Below the pieces are notes generated by a model. That model was not told where the DNA came from and ran no database searches. It saw nothing but the letters and a program-made list of their open reading frames with translations. From Pseudaeromonas aegiceratis (GTDB taxonomy: Bacteria; Pseudomonadota; Gammaproteobacteria; Enterobacterales; Aeromonadaceae): a stretch of 64,000 nucleotides of DNA. The stretch lies in NCBI RefSeq assembly GCF_046254905.1, contig NZ_CP158016.1:496001-560000 (forward strand). The letters are read 5' to 3'. Positions 8,156 to 15,897 of the stretch are shown one piece after another; positions within the stretch are counted from its first letter, which is position 1, and the number at the start of each line of letters is the position of its first letter. Position numbers and translations under genes: made by a program.

Positions 8156-8213
8156 TGGTTGGCCGGGAAGCGGTGAAGACTCCCCTTTCCGGCACCTATT
8201 TTAAGGAATTATT

Positions 8214-8438
8214 ATGCTTTTAAATCTGACACAGGATCTATGTGTATCCCGACATAGCAGCGCGAGCATAGATCGCTGGATCTGTTATTCACCTTCTACC
8301 TCTGCTGGTAATAAGAAACGCATTACTTGGCAAAACCGCAGTGGCCTGTTGACCACAGAGGGTATGCAGACCTGGCTGCACGCTCAATTTCCCAATGATG
8401 CTCCGCTGCGTCGTTTTTCTGAGTTAGCCAATCAATAA
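8214..8438 (+). CDS. Small protein of unknown function downstream of the csp gene
   Basis: A 74-residue reading frame that I do not recognise. Its ATG is preceded by AAGGAA at good spacing, it is AT-richer than most of the window like the csp gene, and it runs the same way 58 bp behind that gene, so a shared transcript is likely. The protein has no signal peptide or membrane segment; it is rich in Ser, Arg and Trp (WICYSPSTSAGNKKRITWQN) and ends in a predicted helical part (TTEGMQTWLHAQFPND). A weak hairpin lies between the two genes (about 8162-8191). It may be a cold-shock-linked small protein. Function unknown. Confidence 0.6.
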   Translation: MLLNLTQDLCVSRHSSASIDRWICYSPSTSAGNKKRITWQNRSGLLTTEGMQTWLHAQFPNDAPLRRFSELANQ

Positions 8439-8590
8439 AGCGTTATCCCTCTCTCGCCTTATCTGCTGTTATTTTCCCTGCTTCTTTTTTCGTCCCCCAA
8501 TTAACGCCCCTCTCTGACATCGCCGCGCTATAGCGGGACACTTGGTCATATCGGGATCCCTGTTTTGTCGGTGGAGATCTGGCGGGTGCC

Positions 8591-8992
8591 TCAGGCGGAT
8601 GGCTTGGCACCTAGGATGGTCGCCAGGTTTTCCTCTATCCAGTGCACCAGCTGTTCGACATGCCGCGCCACCTCGATCCCCAGTGGGGTCAGATCGTAGT
8701 CGACATGGGGCGGCACCACAGGATAGGCGGTGCGGCGGACAAAGCCATCATGCTCCAGCCACTGCAGCGTTTGCGCCAGCATCTTCTCACTGATGCCGCC
8801 TATCTTGCGGCGCAGGTCGCTGAAGCGGTGGGTGCCGGCCAGCAGGGCCACCAGCACCAGTACCCCCCAGCGGCTGGTGACGTGCTTGAGCAGCTCCCGC
8901 GATGGACACTTCTCGGAAAACACATAACCGCGGCCCAGCAGCTCTGCGAGCCCGACTTGCTCGTCGCGGGACACCTCCTTGCTATCGCTCAT
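8591..8992 (-). CDS. HxlR-family transcriptional regulator (YtfH-like)
   Basis: A 133-residue winged helix-turn-helix regulator of the HxlR family. The conserved Cys in the N-terminal block EKCPSRELLKHVTSRWG is present; in HxlR relatives this cysteine senses quinones, aldehydes or oxidants. The recognition region RFSDLRRKIGGISEKMLAQTLQWLE is typical. It diverges from a QorB-like quinone reductase at 9080 across 87 bp, as ytfH and ytfG (qorB) do in E. coli, which supports the assignment. Two TACTTAC repeats in the gap are a likely operator. The expected role is repression of itself and the reductase until an electrophile is present (inference). Confidence 0.88.
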   Translation of the reverse strand: MSDSKEVSRDEQVGLAELLGRGYVFSEKCPSRELLKHVTSRWGVLVLVALLAGTHRFSDLRRKIGGISEKMLAQTLQWLEHDGFVRRTAYPVVPPHVDYDLTPLGIEVARHVEQLVHWIEENLATILGAKPSA

Positions 8993-8996
8993 TTCA

Positions 8997-9021
8997 TACT
9001 TACCTTTTGGTGCGTACTTAC
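8997..9021. promoter_or_regulatory. Candidate HxlR/YtfH operator (direct repeats)
   Basis: The heptamer TACTTAC occurs twice, at 8997-9003 and 9015-9021, 18 bp apart, inside the 87 bp gap between the divergent regulator and reductase genes. HxlR proteins bind as dimers to repeats in such gaps. No binding evidence is available. Confidence 0.45.
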
Positions 9022-9079
9022 AAAAAGTTTGTTAGGTGGCTAGTGTAGTCCTGTCAACCGCATTAACCAAGGAGTTCAC

Positions 9080-9934
9080 ATGATTGTCGTTACGGGTGCC
9101 TCCGGCCAATTGGGCCGGCTAGTTGTCGAGTTTCTGCTGCAACGCCTGCCGGCGGGGCAAATCGTGGCGGCGGTACGCAATCCCAAGAAGGTGGCCGATC
9201 TGGCCGCCCGCGGCGTGCAGGTGCGCCAGGCCGATTACACAGACCCGGCCTCCCTGCGCCGTGCCTTTGCAGGTGCCGACAAGGTGCTGCTGATCTCCGG
9301 CAACGAGATCGGCCAGCGGGTACCCCAGCACGCTGCCGTCATCGAGGCTGCCCAAGCCGCCGGCGTCACCCGGTTGCTCTATACCAGCCTGCTGCATGCC
9401 GATGTGTCGCCCCTGGCGCTGGCGGACGAACACCGCCAGACCGAGCGGCTCATCCGTGACTCTGGGCTGGAGTATGTGCTGCTGCGCAATGGCTGGTACA
9501 CGGAAAACTACCTGGCCTCGGTGCCGGCGGCCCTGAGTCATCAGGTCCTGCTTGGCAGTGCCGGTGAAGGCCGCATCGCGTCGGCGGCACGGGCCGACTA
9601 TGCCGAGGCCGCTGCAATCGTCCTCACGCAGCCACAAGCCTCCGGCACCGTCTACGAGCTGGCGGGGGATGAGACCTATACGCTGGCCGAATTTGCCGCC
9701 GCCATCGGCGAGGCGGCGGGCACTCAGGTCCGCTATCAGGATCTGCCCCAGGCTGAGTTTGCCGCCGTGCTGGAGCAGGCCGGGCTGCCGGCGGGCTTTG
9801 CCCAGCTGCTGTCCGACTCCGATGTGGGGGCCAGCCAGGGTGGGCTGTTTGATGATGCCGGTGACCTGCGGCGCCTGTTGGGCCATGCCACCACCTCCTG
9901 GCGGGAGATGGTGCGCAGCGCGGTGGCCGGTTAA
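9080..9934 (+). CDS. qorB: NAD(P)H:quinone oxidoreductase 2-like protein (SDR, NmrA type)
   Basis: A 284-residue atypical short-chain dehydrogenase. The N-terminal MIVVTGASGQLGRLVV is the Rossmann GxxGxxG dinucleotide site; the YTSLLHAD and ALADEHRQTERLI blocks and the NGWYTENYL block match E. coli QorB (YtfG), which reduces quinones with NADPH. The ATG has AAGGAG upstream. Length is the same as in E. coli (about 286). It is divergent from the HxlR regulator, which is the E. coli ytfG/ytfH arrangement. It probably detoxifies quinones; the exact substrate is unknown. A strong hairpin terminator follows at 9986. Confidence 0.88.
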   Translation: MIVVTGASGQLGRLVVEFLLQRLPAGQIVAAVRNPKKVADLAARGVQVRQADYTDPASLRRAFAGADKVLLISGNEIGQRVPQHAAVIEAAQAAGVTRLLYTSLLHADVSPLALADEHRQTERLIRDSGLEYVLLRNGWYTENYLASVPAALSHQVLLGSAGEGRIASAARADYAEAAAIVLTQPQASGTVYELAGDETYTLAEFAAAIGEAAGTQVRYQDLPQAEFAAVLEQAGLPAGFAQLLSDSDVGASQGGLFDDAGDLRRLLGHATTSWREMVRSAVAG

Positions 9935-9985
9935 GCCGGCCATCCACCTCTCGGTCATGGAGCGACTGCACCGATAGGGCAAAAA

Positions 9986-10013
9986 GAGCTGGCTTGGGCC
10001 GGCTCTTCTTTTT
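9986..10013 (+). terminator. Rho-independent terminator after qorB
   Basis: GAGCTGGC/GCCGGCTC stem (9986-10003) with a T-rich tail (to 10013) and an A-run before it, 50 bp after the qorB stop. It also insulates the ATPase operon that starts at 10134. Confidence 0.8.
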
Positions 10014-10133
10014 GTCTCGCGGTAGGCGCTGCCTTTTGGCCTGAGGCCCTGGCCTGGGCCGGCATGCGGGTAACCGCCGCAGCTTGCTTCCGGACTGCTC
10101 TACACTCAAGAGGTGCAGACCTGAGGCATCCAT

Positions 10134-11543
10134 ATGACTGCGACATCGAACCGTGGCGTCATAGTGTCCATTCGCGGCAGCGTCGTCGATATTCGTTTTC
10201 CCTCCTCGCTCCCGCCCATCCATTCCCTGCTGCAGGCGGGGCCGGACGGGGCTGTGGCCATCGAAGTGCTCAGCCAACTGGATGCCCAGCGGGTGCGGGG
10301 CATCGCCCTCACCGCCACCCAGGGGCTGGCCCGGGGCATGCCGGTGCTGGATAGCGGCGGCCCCCTGCTGGCGCCGGTGGGCCAGGCCATACTGTCGCGG
10401 ATGTTCGATGTGTTCGGCCATGCCATCGACCGGCTGCCGCCCCCCGAGGTGCAATGGCGCAGCGTGCATCGCGCGCCCCCCGCCCTGGCCCATCGCTCCA
10501 CCCGCTCCCAGGTCTTCGAGACCGGCATCAAGGTGATCGACGTGCTGATGCCGTTGGAGCGCGGCGGCAAGGCCGGGCTGTTTGGCGGCGCCGGGGTGGG
10601 CAAGACGGTGCTGCTCACCGAGATGATCCACAACATGGTGGGGCAGCATGCCGGCGTCAGCATCTTCTGCGGCATCGGCGAGCGCTGCCGGGAGGGGGAG
10701 GAGCTCTACCGCGACATGAAGGCGGCCGGCGTACTGGAGAACATGGTGATGGTGTTCGGCCAGATGAACGCCCTGCCGGGGGCACGCTTTCGGGTGGGCC
10801 ACGCGGCCCTGACCATGGCGGAGTATTTCCGCGATGATGAGCATAGGGACGTGCTGCTGCTCATCGATAACATCTTCCGCTTCATCCAGGCCGGGATGGA
10901 GGTCTCCGGCCTGATGGGGCAGATGCCGGCCCGGATGGGCTACCAGCCGACCCTGGGCACCGAGCTGGCGCAGCTGGAGGAGCGCATCGCCAACACGGAT
11001 GCCGGCGCCATCACCTCGATCCAGGCGGTCTATGTGCCGGCGGACGACTTCACCGACCCCGCCGCCGTGCACACCTTCTCCCACCTGTCGGCCTCCATAG
11101 TGCTCTCCCGCAAGAAGGCCAGCGAGGGCCTCTACCCGGCCATCGATCCCCTGCAGTCCAACTCCAAGATGGCTACCCCCGGCATAGTGGGCGAGCGGCA
11201 CTATGCCCTGGCCCAGGCGATCCGCAGCACCCTGGCGCAGTATGCCGATCTCAAGGAGATCATCGCCATGCTGGGGCTGGAGCAGCTGAGTGCCGCTGAC
11301 CGCCAGCTGGTGGGGCGGGCGCGGCGGCTGGAGCGCTTTCTCACCCAGCCGTTCTTCACCACGGAGCAGTTCACCACGCTGCCGGGGCGGCTGGTGAGTC
11401 TGGCGGACGCCCTGGATGGCTGCGAGCGCATCCTGCGGGACGAGTTCGCCGCGCTGCCGGAGAGCGCCCTGTACATGATAGGCAGCATTGACGAGGCGAC
11501 GCGCGCTCAGGAGGCGGGCCATGGCAGCGGGCATGGGGCTTAA
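10134..11543 (+). CDS. atpD: N-type ATPase beta subunit
   Basis: A 469-residue catalytic beta subunit of a rotary F-type ATPase, first gene of a complete N-type operon (atpDCQRBEFAG). The Walker A motif GGAGVGKT is at about residues 151-158, Walker B in VLLLIDNIFRF, and the catalytic GERCREG block follows GIGER. Having beta and epsilon first, then atpQ and atpR, is the hallmark order of N-ATPases, unlike the usual atpIBEFHAGDC. These enzymes are laterally spread second ATPases, proposed to pump Na+ or H+ by ATP hydrolysis. A GAGG ribosome site precedes the ATG. The 3' end overlaps atpC by 23 bp. Confidence 0.93.
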   Translation: MTATSNRGVIVSIRGSVVDIRFPSSLPPIHSLLQAGPDGAVAIEVLSQLDAQRVRGIALTATQGLARGMPVLDSGGPLLAPVGQAILSRMFDVFGHAIDRLPPPEVQWRSVHRAPPALAHRSTRSQVFETGIKVIDVLMPLERGGKAGLFGGAGVGKTVLLTEMIHNMVGQHAGVSIFCGIGERCREGEELYRDMKAAGVLENMVMVFGQMNALPGARFRVGHAALTMAEYFRDDEHRDVLLLIDNIFRFIQAGMEVSGLMGQMPARMGYQPTLGTELAQLEERIANTDAGAITSIQAVYVPADDFTDPAAVHTFSHLSASIVLSRKKASEGLYPAIDPLQSNSKMATPGIVGERHYALAQAIRSTLAQYADLKEIIAMLGLEQLSAADRQLVGRARRLERFLTQPFFTTEQFTTLPGRLVSLADALDGCERILRDEFAALPESALYMIGSIDEATRAQEAGHGSGHGA

Positions 11544-11922
11544 GATCTTGTTGCCGTTTCGGGTGTTCGCCGAGGTGGCCGATGTGTCGCGCATCCTGGT
11601 GGAGTCCCGCACCGGCTCCTTCGGCCTGCTGCCCCACCGCCTCGACTGCGGGGCGGCCCTGGTGCCGGGGATCCTGCTCTACGAGACCCCCACCGCGGGG
11701 GAGGTCTATCTGGCGGTGGATACCGGCGTGCTGGTGAAGACCGGCGATCGGGTATTGGTCTCGGTGCGCAACGCCATCGGCGGCCGGTCCCTGGCGGAGC
11801 TGCATCAGGCGGTGGTGCGGGAGTTTCTGGCGCGGGACGAGCAGGAGGCGCAGGTGCGCGCCGTGCTGGCCAAGCTGGAGGGCGGCTTCATCCGCCGGTT
11901 TGCGAGCCTGCACCATGGCTGA
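11521..11922 (+). CDS. atpC: N-type ATPase epsilon subunit
   Basis: A 133-residue epsilon subunit, part of the central stalk. It keeps the N-terminal beta-sandwich pattern (KILLPFRVFAEVADVSRILVES, then GSFGLLPHRLDC) and a helical C-terminal part. The ATG at 11521 is chosen because AGGAGG lies 5-6 bases upstream, inside the end of atpD; an upstream in-frame start at 11488 has no such site and adds an Arg-rich stretch. It overlaps atpD by 23 bp and the next gene by 8 bp, pointing to translational coupling along the operon. Confidence 0.9.
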   Translation: MAAGMGLKILLPFRVFAEVADVSRILVESRTGSFGLLPHRLDCGAALVPGILLYETPTAGEVYLAVDTGVLVKTGDRVLVSVRNAIGGRSLAELHQAVVREFLARDEQEAQVRAVLAKLEGGFIRRFASLHHG

Positions 11923-12238
11923 GGGCAAGGATCCGGGGCGGGCCTTCAGCCACCAGCTCCGCCGCAAGGTGGCCCGCAAGCGGCGCGCCCAGGGCCAGCC
12001 GACCCGCACCCTCTGGGCAGGGCTGGGCATGATGGGGCTGGTGGGCTGGTCGGTGGCGCTGCCGACCCTGCTGGGGGCCGCCCTGGGGCTGTGGCTGGAT
12101 GCGCATTATCCCGGCGGCCGCTCCTGGACGCTGGCGCTGCTGGTGGCCGGCCTGCTGCTGGGCTGCGTCAACGCCTGGCACTGGCTGGCCAAGGAGGAGC
12201 GGGAGATCCGCAAACAGGAGCAAGACGACGATGAGTGA
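11915..12238 (+). CDS. atpQ: N-type ATPase accessory membrane protein AtpQ (AtpI-like)
   Basis: A 107-residue membrane protein with a basic N-terminus and two hydrophobic segments (about residues 38-60 and 70-90), the AtpI/AtpZ pattern. The position right after atpC and before atpR is diagnostic for N-ATPase operons, where it is named AtpQ. AtpI-like proteins are thought to help assemble the c-ring or supply Mg2+; the exact role is not settled. The ATG at 11915 overlaps the atpC stop by 8 bp; a TTG 15 bp earlier is possible but less likely. Confidence 0.85.
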   Translation: MAEGKDPGRAFSHQLRRKVARKRRAQGQPTRTLWAGLGMMGLVGWSVALPTLLGAALGLWLDAHYPGGRSWTLALLVAGLLLGCVNAWHWLAKEEREIRKQEQDDDE

Positions 12239-12527
12239 GTTGGGCTGGCTGTGGCCGCTGCTGGGCGGCGTGTTGCTGGGGGGCCTCTTCTACGGCGGCC
12301 TCTGGTGGACGGTGCGGCGGGCGCTGGCCTCGCGCCACCTGGCGCTGTGGCTGGGCGTGAGCGCGGTACTGCGGCTGGCCGGCCTGCTGGCGGGCCTGTA
12401 CTGGCTCTGTGGCGATGCCTGGCTCAACTGGCTGGTCGCCCTGGGGGGCATCGGCCTGGCGCGCCTTGGAGTCACGCGGCTGACCCGCCCGCGCCCCTCA
12501 CCCCAGGAGAGTCCCCATGCATATTAG
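12231..12527 (+). CDS. atpR: N-type ATPase accessory membrane protein AtpR
   Basis: A 98-residue hydrophobic protein with three probable membrane helices and a tryptophan-rich N-terminal half (LGWLWPLLGG, GGLWWTVRRAL). Its place between atpQ and atpB matches AtpR, a protein found only in N-ATPase operons; conserved arginines in it have been suggested to interact with the c-ring carboxylates. The ATG at 12231 has AGGAG about 10 bases upstream and overlaps the atpQ stop by 8 bp. It also overlaps atpB by 11 bp. Recognition rests mostly on context, size and topology. Confidence 0.82.
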   Translation: MSELGWLWPLLGGVLLGGLFYGGLWWTVRRALASRHLALWLGVSAVLRLAGLLAGLYWLCGDAWLNWLVALGGIGLARLGVTRLTRPRPSPQESPHAY

Positions 12528-13212
12528 CCCGGACGCCATCCTCTATTGGCAGTGGGGATGGCTGCACCTCAACGCCACCCTCCTCTTCACCTGGCTCATC
12601 ATGCTGCTGCTGACCCTGGGCGCCTACCTGGTGACGCGCCGCCTCTCGGCCTCGCCGGTACCCAGCCGCTGGCAGATGCTGCTGGAGATCCTGGTGCTGG
12701 GCATCCTCAGCCAGCTGACAGAGATCGGGCTGCGCCAGCCCCGCCGTTATCTGGGCTTTCTGGGCAGCCTGTTCCTGTTTATCGCCCTGGCCGCCTTGCT
12801 GACCCTGGTGCCGGGCTTCGAGCCCCCCACCGGCTCGCTCTCCACCACGGCGGCCCTGGCCGGTTGCGTCTTCATCGCCGTGCCCCTGTATGGCATCGCC
12901 GAGAACGGCCTGCGGGAATACCTGCGAGCCTACCTGCAGCCGACGGTGATCATGCTGCCGTTCAACATCCTCGGCGAGCTGTCCCGCACCCTGGCCCTGG
13001 CGGCACGGCTGTTCGGCAACATGATGAGCGGCTCCATGATACTCGCCATCCTGCTGACCATAGCCCCGCTGTTCCTGCCCATGGTCATGAGTGCCCTGGG
13101 GCTGCTGACCGGCATGGTACAGGCCTACATCTTCACCGTACTGGCGGCCGTGTATATCGCGGCGGCAACCCGCTCCCGGCCGCAGGGCGACCGTGAACCC
13201 GCATCCCGATGA
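12517..13212 (+). CDS. atpB: N-type ATPase subunit a
   Basis: A 231-residue membrane subunit a, which forms the ion half-channels against the c-ring. The key arginine lies in the helix ELSRTLALAARLFGNMMSG, which is the family signature, followed by the last hydrophobic helix ending near AAVYIAAAT. It is shorter than E. coli AtpB (about 271), as usual for N-type a subunits. A CAGGAGAG site precedes the ATG at 12517. It overlaps atpR by 11 bp and is followed by atpE after 12 bp. Confidence 0.93.
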   Translation: MHISPDAILYWQWGWLHLNATLLFTWLIMLLLTLGAYLVTRRLSASPVPSRWQMLLEILVLGILSQLTEIGLRQPRRYLGFLGSLFLFIALAALLTLVPGFEPPTGSLSTTAALAGCVFIAVPLYGIAENGLREYLRAYLQPTVIMLPFNILGELSRTLALAARLFGNMMSGSMILAILLTIAPLFLPMVMSALGLLTGMVQAYIFTVLAAVYIAAATRSRPQGDREPASR

Positions 13213-13224
13213 CAAGGAGGGAGT

Positions 13225-13506
13225 ATGGATAGCATGACAGTGATTGCAGTGGTGTCGATCGTCACCGCTGGCCTGACCATCGCCATTGGCAGCCTGGGCC
13301 CCGCCTTCGGGGAGGGGCGGGCCGTGGCCACGGCGCTGAGCGCCCTGGCGCAGCAACCCGATGCGGCGGCCACCATCACCCGGACCCTGTTCGTCGGGCT
13401 GGCCATGGTGGAGTCGGTGGCCATCTACTGCTTCGTGGTCTCCATGATCCTGCTGTTCGCCAACCCGTTCTGGAACCACGTCATCGCCCAGGCCGCAGGA
13501 CACTAG
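13225..13506 (+). CDS. atpE: N-type ATPase subunit c (rotor ring proteolipid)
   Basis: A 93-residue two-helix proteolipid that forms the rotor ring. Helix 1 carries GPAFGEG with Glu30, and helix 2 carries MVESVAIY with Glu63, Ser64 and Tyr68. The second carboxylate in helix 1 replaces the glutamine found in Ilyobacter-type Na+ rings and is typical of N-ATPases. The Glu-Ser-x-x-x-Tyr pattern was first read as Na+ binding; later structural work on a Burkholderia N-type ring favoured H+, so the ion is open. An AGGAGG site precedes the ATG. The loop AQQPDA is standard. Confidence 0.93.
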   Translation: MDSMTVIAVVSIVTAGLTIAIGSLGPAFGEGRAVATALSALAQQPDAAATITRTLFVGLAMVESVAIYCFVVSMILLFANPFWNHVIAQAAGH

Positions 13507-13508
13507 CC

Positions 13509-14327
13509 ATGTTGATCGACTGGTTCACCGTCGGCGCCCAGATCCTCAACTTTTTGCTGCTGGTCTGGCTGCTCAAGCGCTTCCTCTATCGGCCCATCCT
13601 CAAGGCCATCGATGCGCGGGAGCAGACGATAGCCAAGGCCCTGGCGGAGGCCCAGGCCAGTCAGGCCGCGGCGGCGGCCGAGCGCGACGCCTTCGAGCAC
13701 AAGACGGCCGAGCTGGCCCAGCAGCAGGCGGCGCTGCTGCAGACGGCCACGGCAGAGGCCCAGGCACAGGGCCGGCGGCTGCTGGACGCCACCCGGCAGG
13801 AGGCCGAACGGCTGCGGCGCAAGCATCAGGCTGCCCTGCGGCGGGAGGCCCAGGCCCTGCACGAGGCCCTGAGCGAACAGACCCGCCGGCAGGTCTTCGC
13901 CATCGCCCGCAAGGCGCTGGCGGAGCTGGCGGACAGCAGCCTGGAGGCACGCATGGTGGAGGTGTTGCTGACGCGGCTGCAGGCCCTGAGCGACGAGGAG
14001 CGGCAGGCCTTGCGCACTGCCTTGCAGGACCCCGCTCGCCCCTTGCAGATCCGCACCTCGGCGGCCCTGCCGGTGGATCTGCGGCAGCGCCTGGAAGATC
14101 AGCTGCACCGCCTGCTGGGGGACGAGGTGGCGCTGCAGTTTGACAGCCAGGCCGCGGCGGGCTGCGGCATCGAGCTGCGCGCCTATGGTCAGCGGCTGGC
14201 GTGGAACCTGGAGGCCTACCTGGCGGAGCTGGAAGGCAGCGTCGATGCCTTGCTGGCCAGCAAGATGCCCGTGCCGGAAGGCAAGACGGGGGGGGCGGAA
14301 AAAGAGGAGGCAGAGGATGGCAGCTGA
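13509..14327 (+). CDS. atpF: N-type ATPase subunit b (long form)
   Basis: A 272-residue peripheral-stalk subunit b. One N-terminal membrane helix (about residues 8-28) is followed by a long Ala/Glu/Gln-rich coiled coil (about 35-150), then a C-terminal domain of about 110 residues. E. coli b has only 156 residues. No delta subunit gene (atpH) is present in this operon, so the extra C-terminal domain may take over delta's role of joining the stalk to the alpha3beta3 head. It starts 2 bp after atpE and overlaps atpA by 11 bp. Confidence 0.88.
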   Translation: MLIDWFTVGAQILNFLLLVWLLKRFLYRPILKAIDAREQTIAKALAEAQASQAAAAAERDAFEHKTAELAQQQAALLQTATAEAQAQGRRLLDATRQEAERLRRKHQAALRREAQALHEALSEQTRRQVFAIARKALAELADSSLEARMVEVLLTRLQALSDEERQALRTALQDPARPLQIRTSAALPVDLRQRLEDQLHRLLGDEVALQFDSQAAAGCGIELRAYGQRLAWNLEAYLAELEGSVDALLASKMPVPEGKTGGAEKEEAEDGS

Positions 14328-15897
14328 CTCCCTCAAGGCGACCCTGGCGCAGACCTTCGCTGGCCTGGCGGCGGGTTGTGCGGCCTTCCGCCCCCGCTTG
14401 CAGGCCCGGGAATGCGGCCACATTTTGAGTCTGGCCCCCGGCATCGCCAAGGTGGCCGGCCTGCCCGGGGTGGGTTTTGAGGAGGTGCTGCAGTTTCCCG
14501 GCGGCATCGAAGGCATCGCCTTCAATGTCGATGAGGAGGAGATCGGGGTGGTGCTGCTGGGGAACTACTGGGAGCTGCAGGCCGGCGATCCCGTGGCCCG
14601 GACGGGCCATGTGGTGGATGTGCCTGTGGGGGCGGCCTTGCTGGGCCGTATCCTGGATCCCCGTGGCCGGCCCCTCGACGGCCAGGGCCCCCTGGCGGTG
14701 GACGAGCGGCTGCCGGTGGAACGGCCGGCGGCCCACATCATGGATCGGGCGCCGGTGACCGAACCCTTGCAGACCGGCCTCAAGGTCATCGATGCCCTGA
14801 TCCCGGTGGGCCGCGGCCAGCGCGAGCTGATCCTGGGGGATCGGCAGACCGGCAAGACCGCCATCGCCCTGGACAGCATCCTCAATCAGCGGGGCACAGG
14901 CGTGCTGTGTGTCTACTGCGCCATCGGCCAGCGGGCCGCCGGGGTGGCCAAGGTCATCGCCACCCTGCGGGAGGCCGGGGCGCTGGCCTATACGGTGGTG
15001 GTGGTCACCGAGGGCAATGATCCCCCGGGTCTGGCCTATATCGCGCCCTATGCGGCCACCAGCATCGCCGAGCACTTCATGGCCCAGGGGCGGGACGTGC
15101 TGGTGGTGTACGACGATCTGACCCACCATGCCCGGGCCTACCGCGAGCTGTCGCTGCTGCTGCGGCGGCCGCCGGGGCGGGAGGCCTTCCCCGGTGACAT
15201 CTTCTACCTCCACGCCCGGCTGCTGGAGCGCGCCACTCACCTGGCACCTGAGCTGGGCGGCGGCTCCCTCACCGCCCTGCCGATCATCGAGACCGAGGCT
15301 CAGGACATGTCGGCCTATATCCCCACCAACCTGATCTCCATCACCGACGGCCAGATCTACCTCTCCCCCGAGCTGTTCGAGCTGGGGGTGCTGCCGGCGG
15401 TGGAGGTGGGGCGCTCCGTGTCCCGGGTGGGTGGCAAGGCCCAGCGGGCCGCCTACCGGGCGGTGGCCGGCGCCCTCAAGCTGGCCTACGCCCAGTTCGA
15501 GGAGCTGGAGGCCTTCTCCCGCTTCGGCGCGCGCCTGGACGAGCACAGTCGCCGGCAGCTGGAACATGGCCGGCGCATCCGTGCCTGCCTGAAGCAGCCG
15601 GCCTCGGCGCCCATGGCGGTGCCGGTGCAGATCACGGTACTGCTGGCCTTGACCGCCGGCCTGTTCGACCAGGTGCCCCTGGCGCCCATGGCCGCCGCCG
15701 AGCGGGCGGTGTGGGCCGCCGCCGCGACCCTGCCCGATGAGCTGGCGGCGCGGCTGACGGGCACCGAGCGCCTGAGCGAGGCGGACAAGCGCCAGATCAC
15801 CCAGGTCGCCGCCCGGGCGCTGGCCCCCTTCCTGTTTAACGCGGCTTCAGAAGGCCTGGAGGGGGCGGCAGGCGGCGCGGCGGGAGGTACCCCATGA
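14317..15897 (+). CDS. atpA: N-type ATPase alpha subunit
   Basis: A 526-residue regulatory alpha subunit. The nucleotide-binding P-loop GDRQTGKT is at about residues 174-181, and the VSRVGGKAQ block with the arginine-finger region is intact. The ATG at 14317 is chosen because GAGGAGG lies 7 bases upstream and the residues after it (MAADSLKATLAQTF) begin the conserved N-terminal domain; earlier in-frame starts add Arg/Trp-rich shadow sequence. It overlaps atpF by 11 bp and atpG by 4 bp. Confidence 0.94.
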   Translation: MAADSLKATLAQTFAGLAAGCAAFRPRLQARECGHILSLAPGIAKVAGLPGVGFEEVLQFPGGIEGIAFNVDEEEIGVVLLGNYWELQAGDPVARTGHVVDVPVGAALLGRILDPRGRPLDGQGPLAVDERLPVERPAAHIMDRAPVTEPLQTGLKVIDALIPVGRGQRELILGDRQTGKTAIALDSILNQRGTGVLCVYCAIGQRAAGVAKVIATLREAGALAYTVVVVTEGNDPPGLAYIAPYAATSIAEHFMAQGRDVLVVYDDLTHHARAYRELSLLLRRPPGREAFPGDIFYLHARLLERATHLAPELGGGSLTALPIIETEAQDMSAYIPTNLISITDGQIYLSPELFELGVLPAVEVGRSVSRVGGKAQRAAYRAVAGALKLAYAQFEELEAFSRFGARLDEHSRRQLEHGRRIRACLKQPASAPMAVPVQITVLLALTAGLFDQVPLAPMAAAERAVWAAAATLPDELAARLTGTERLSEADKRQITQVAARALAPFLFNAASEGLEGAAGGAAGGTP

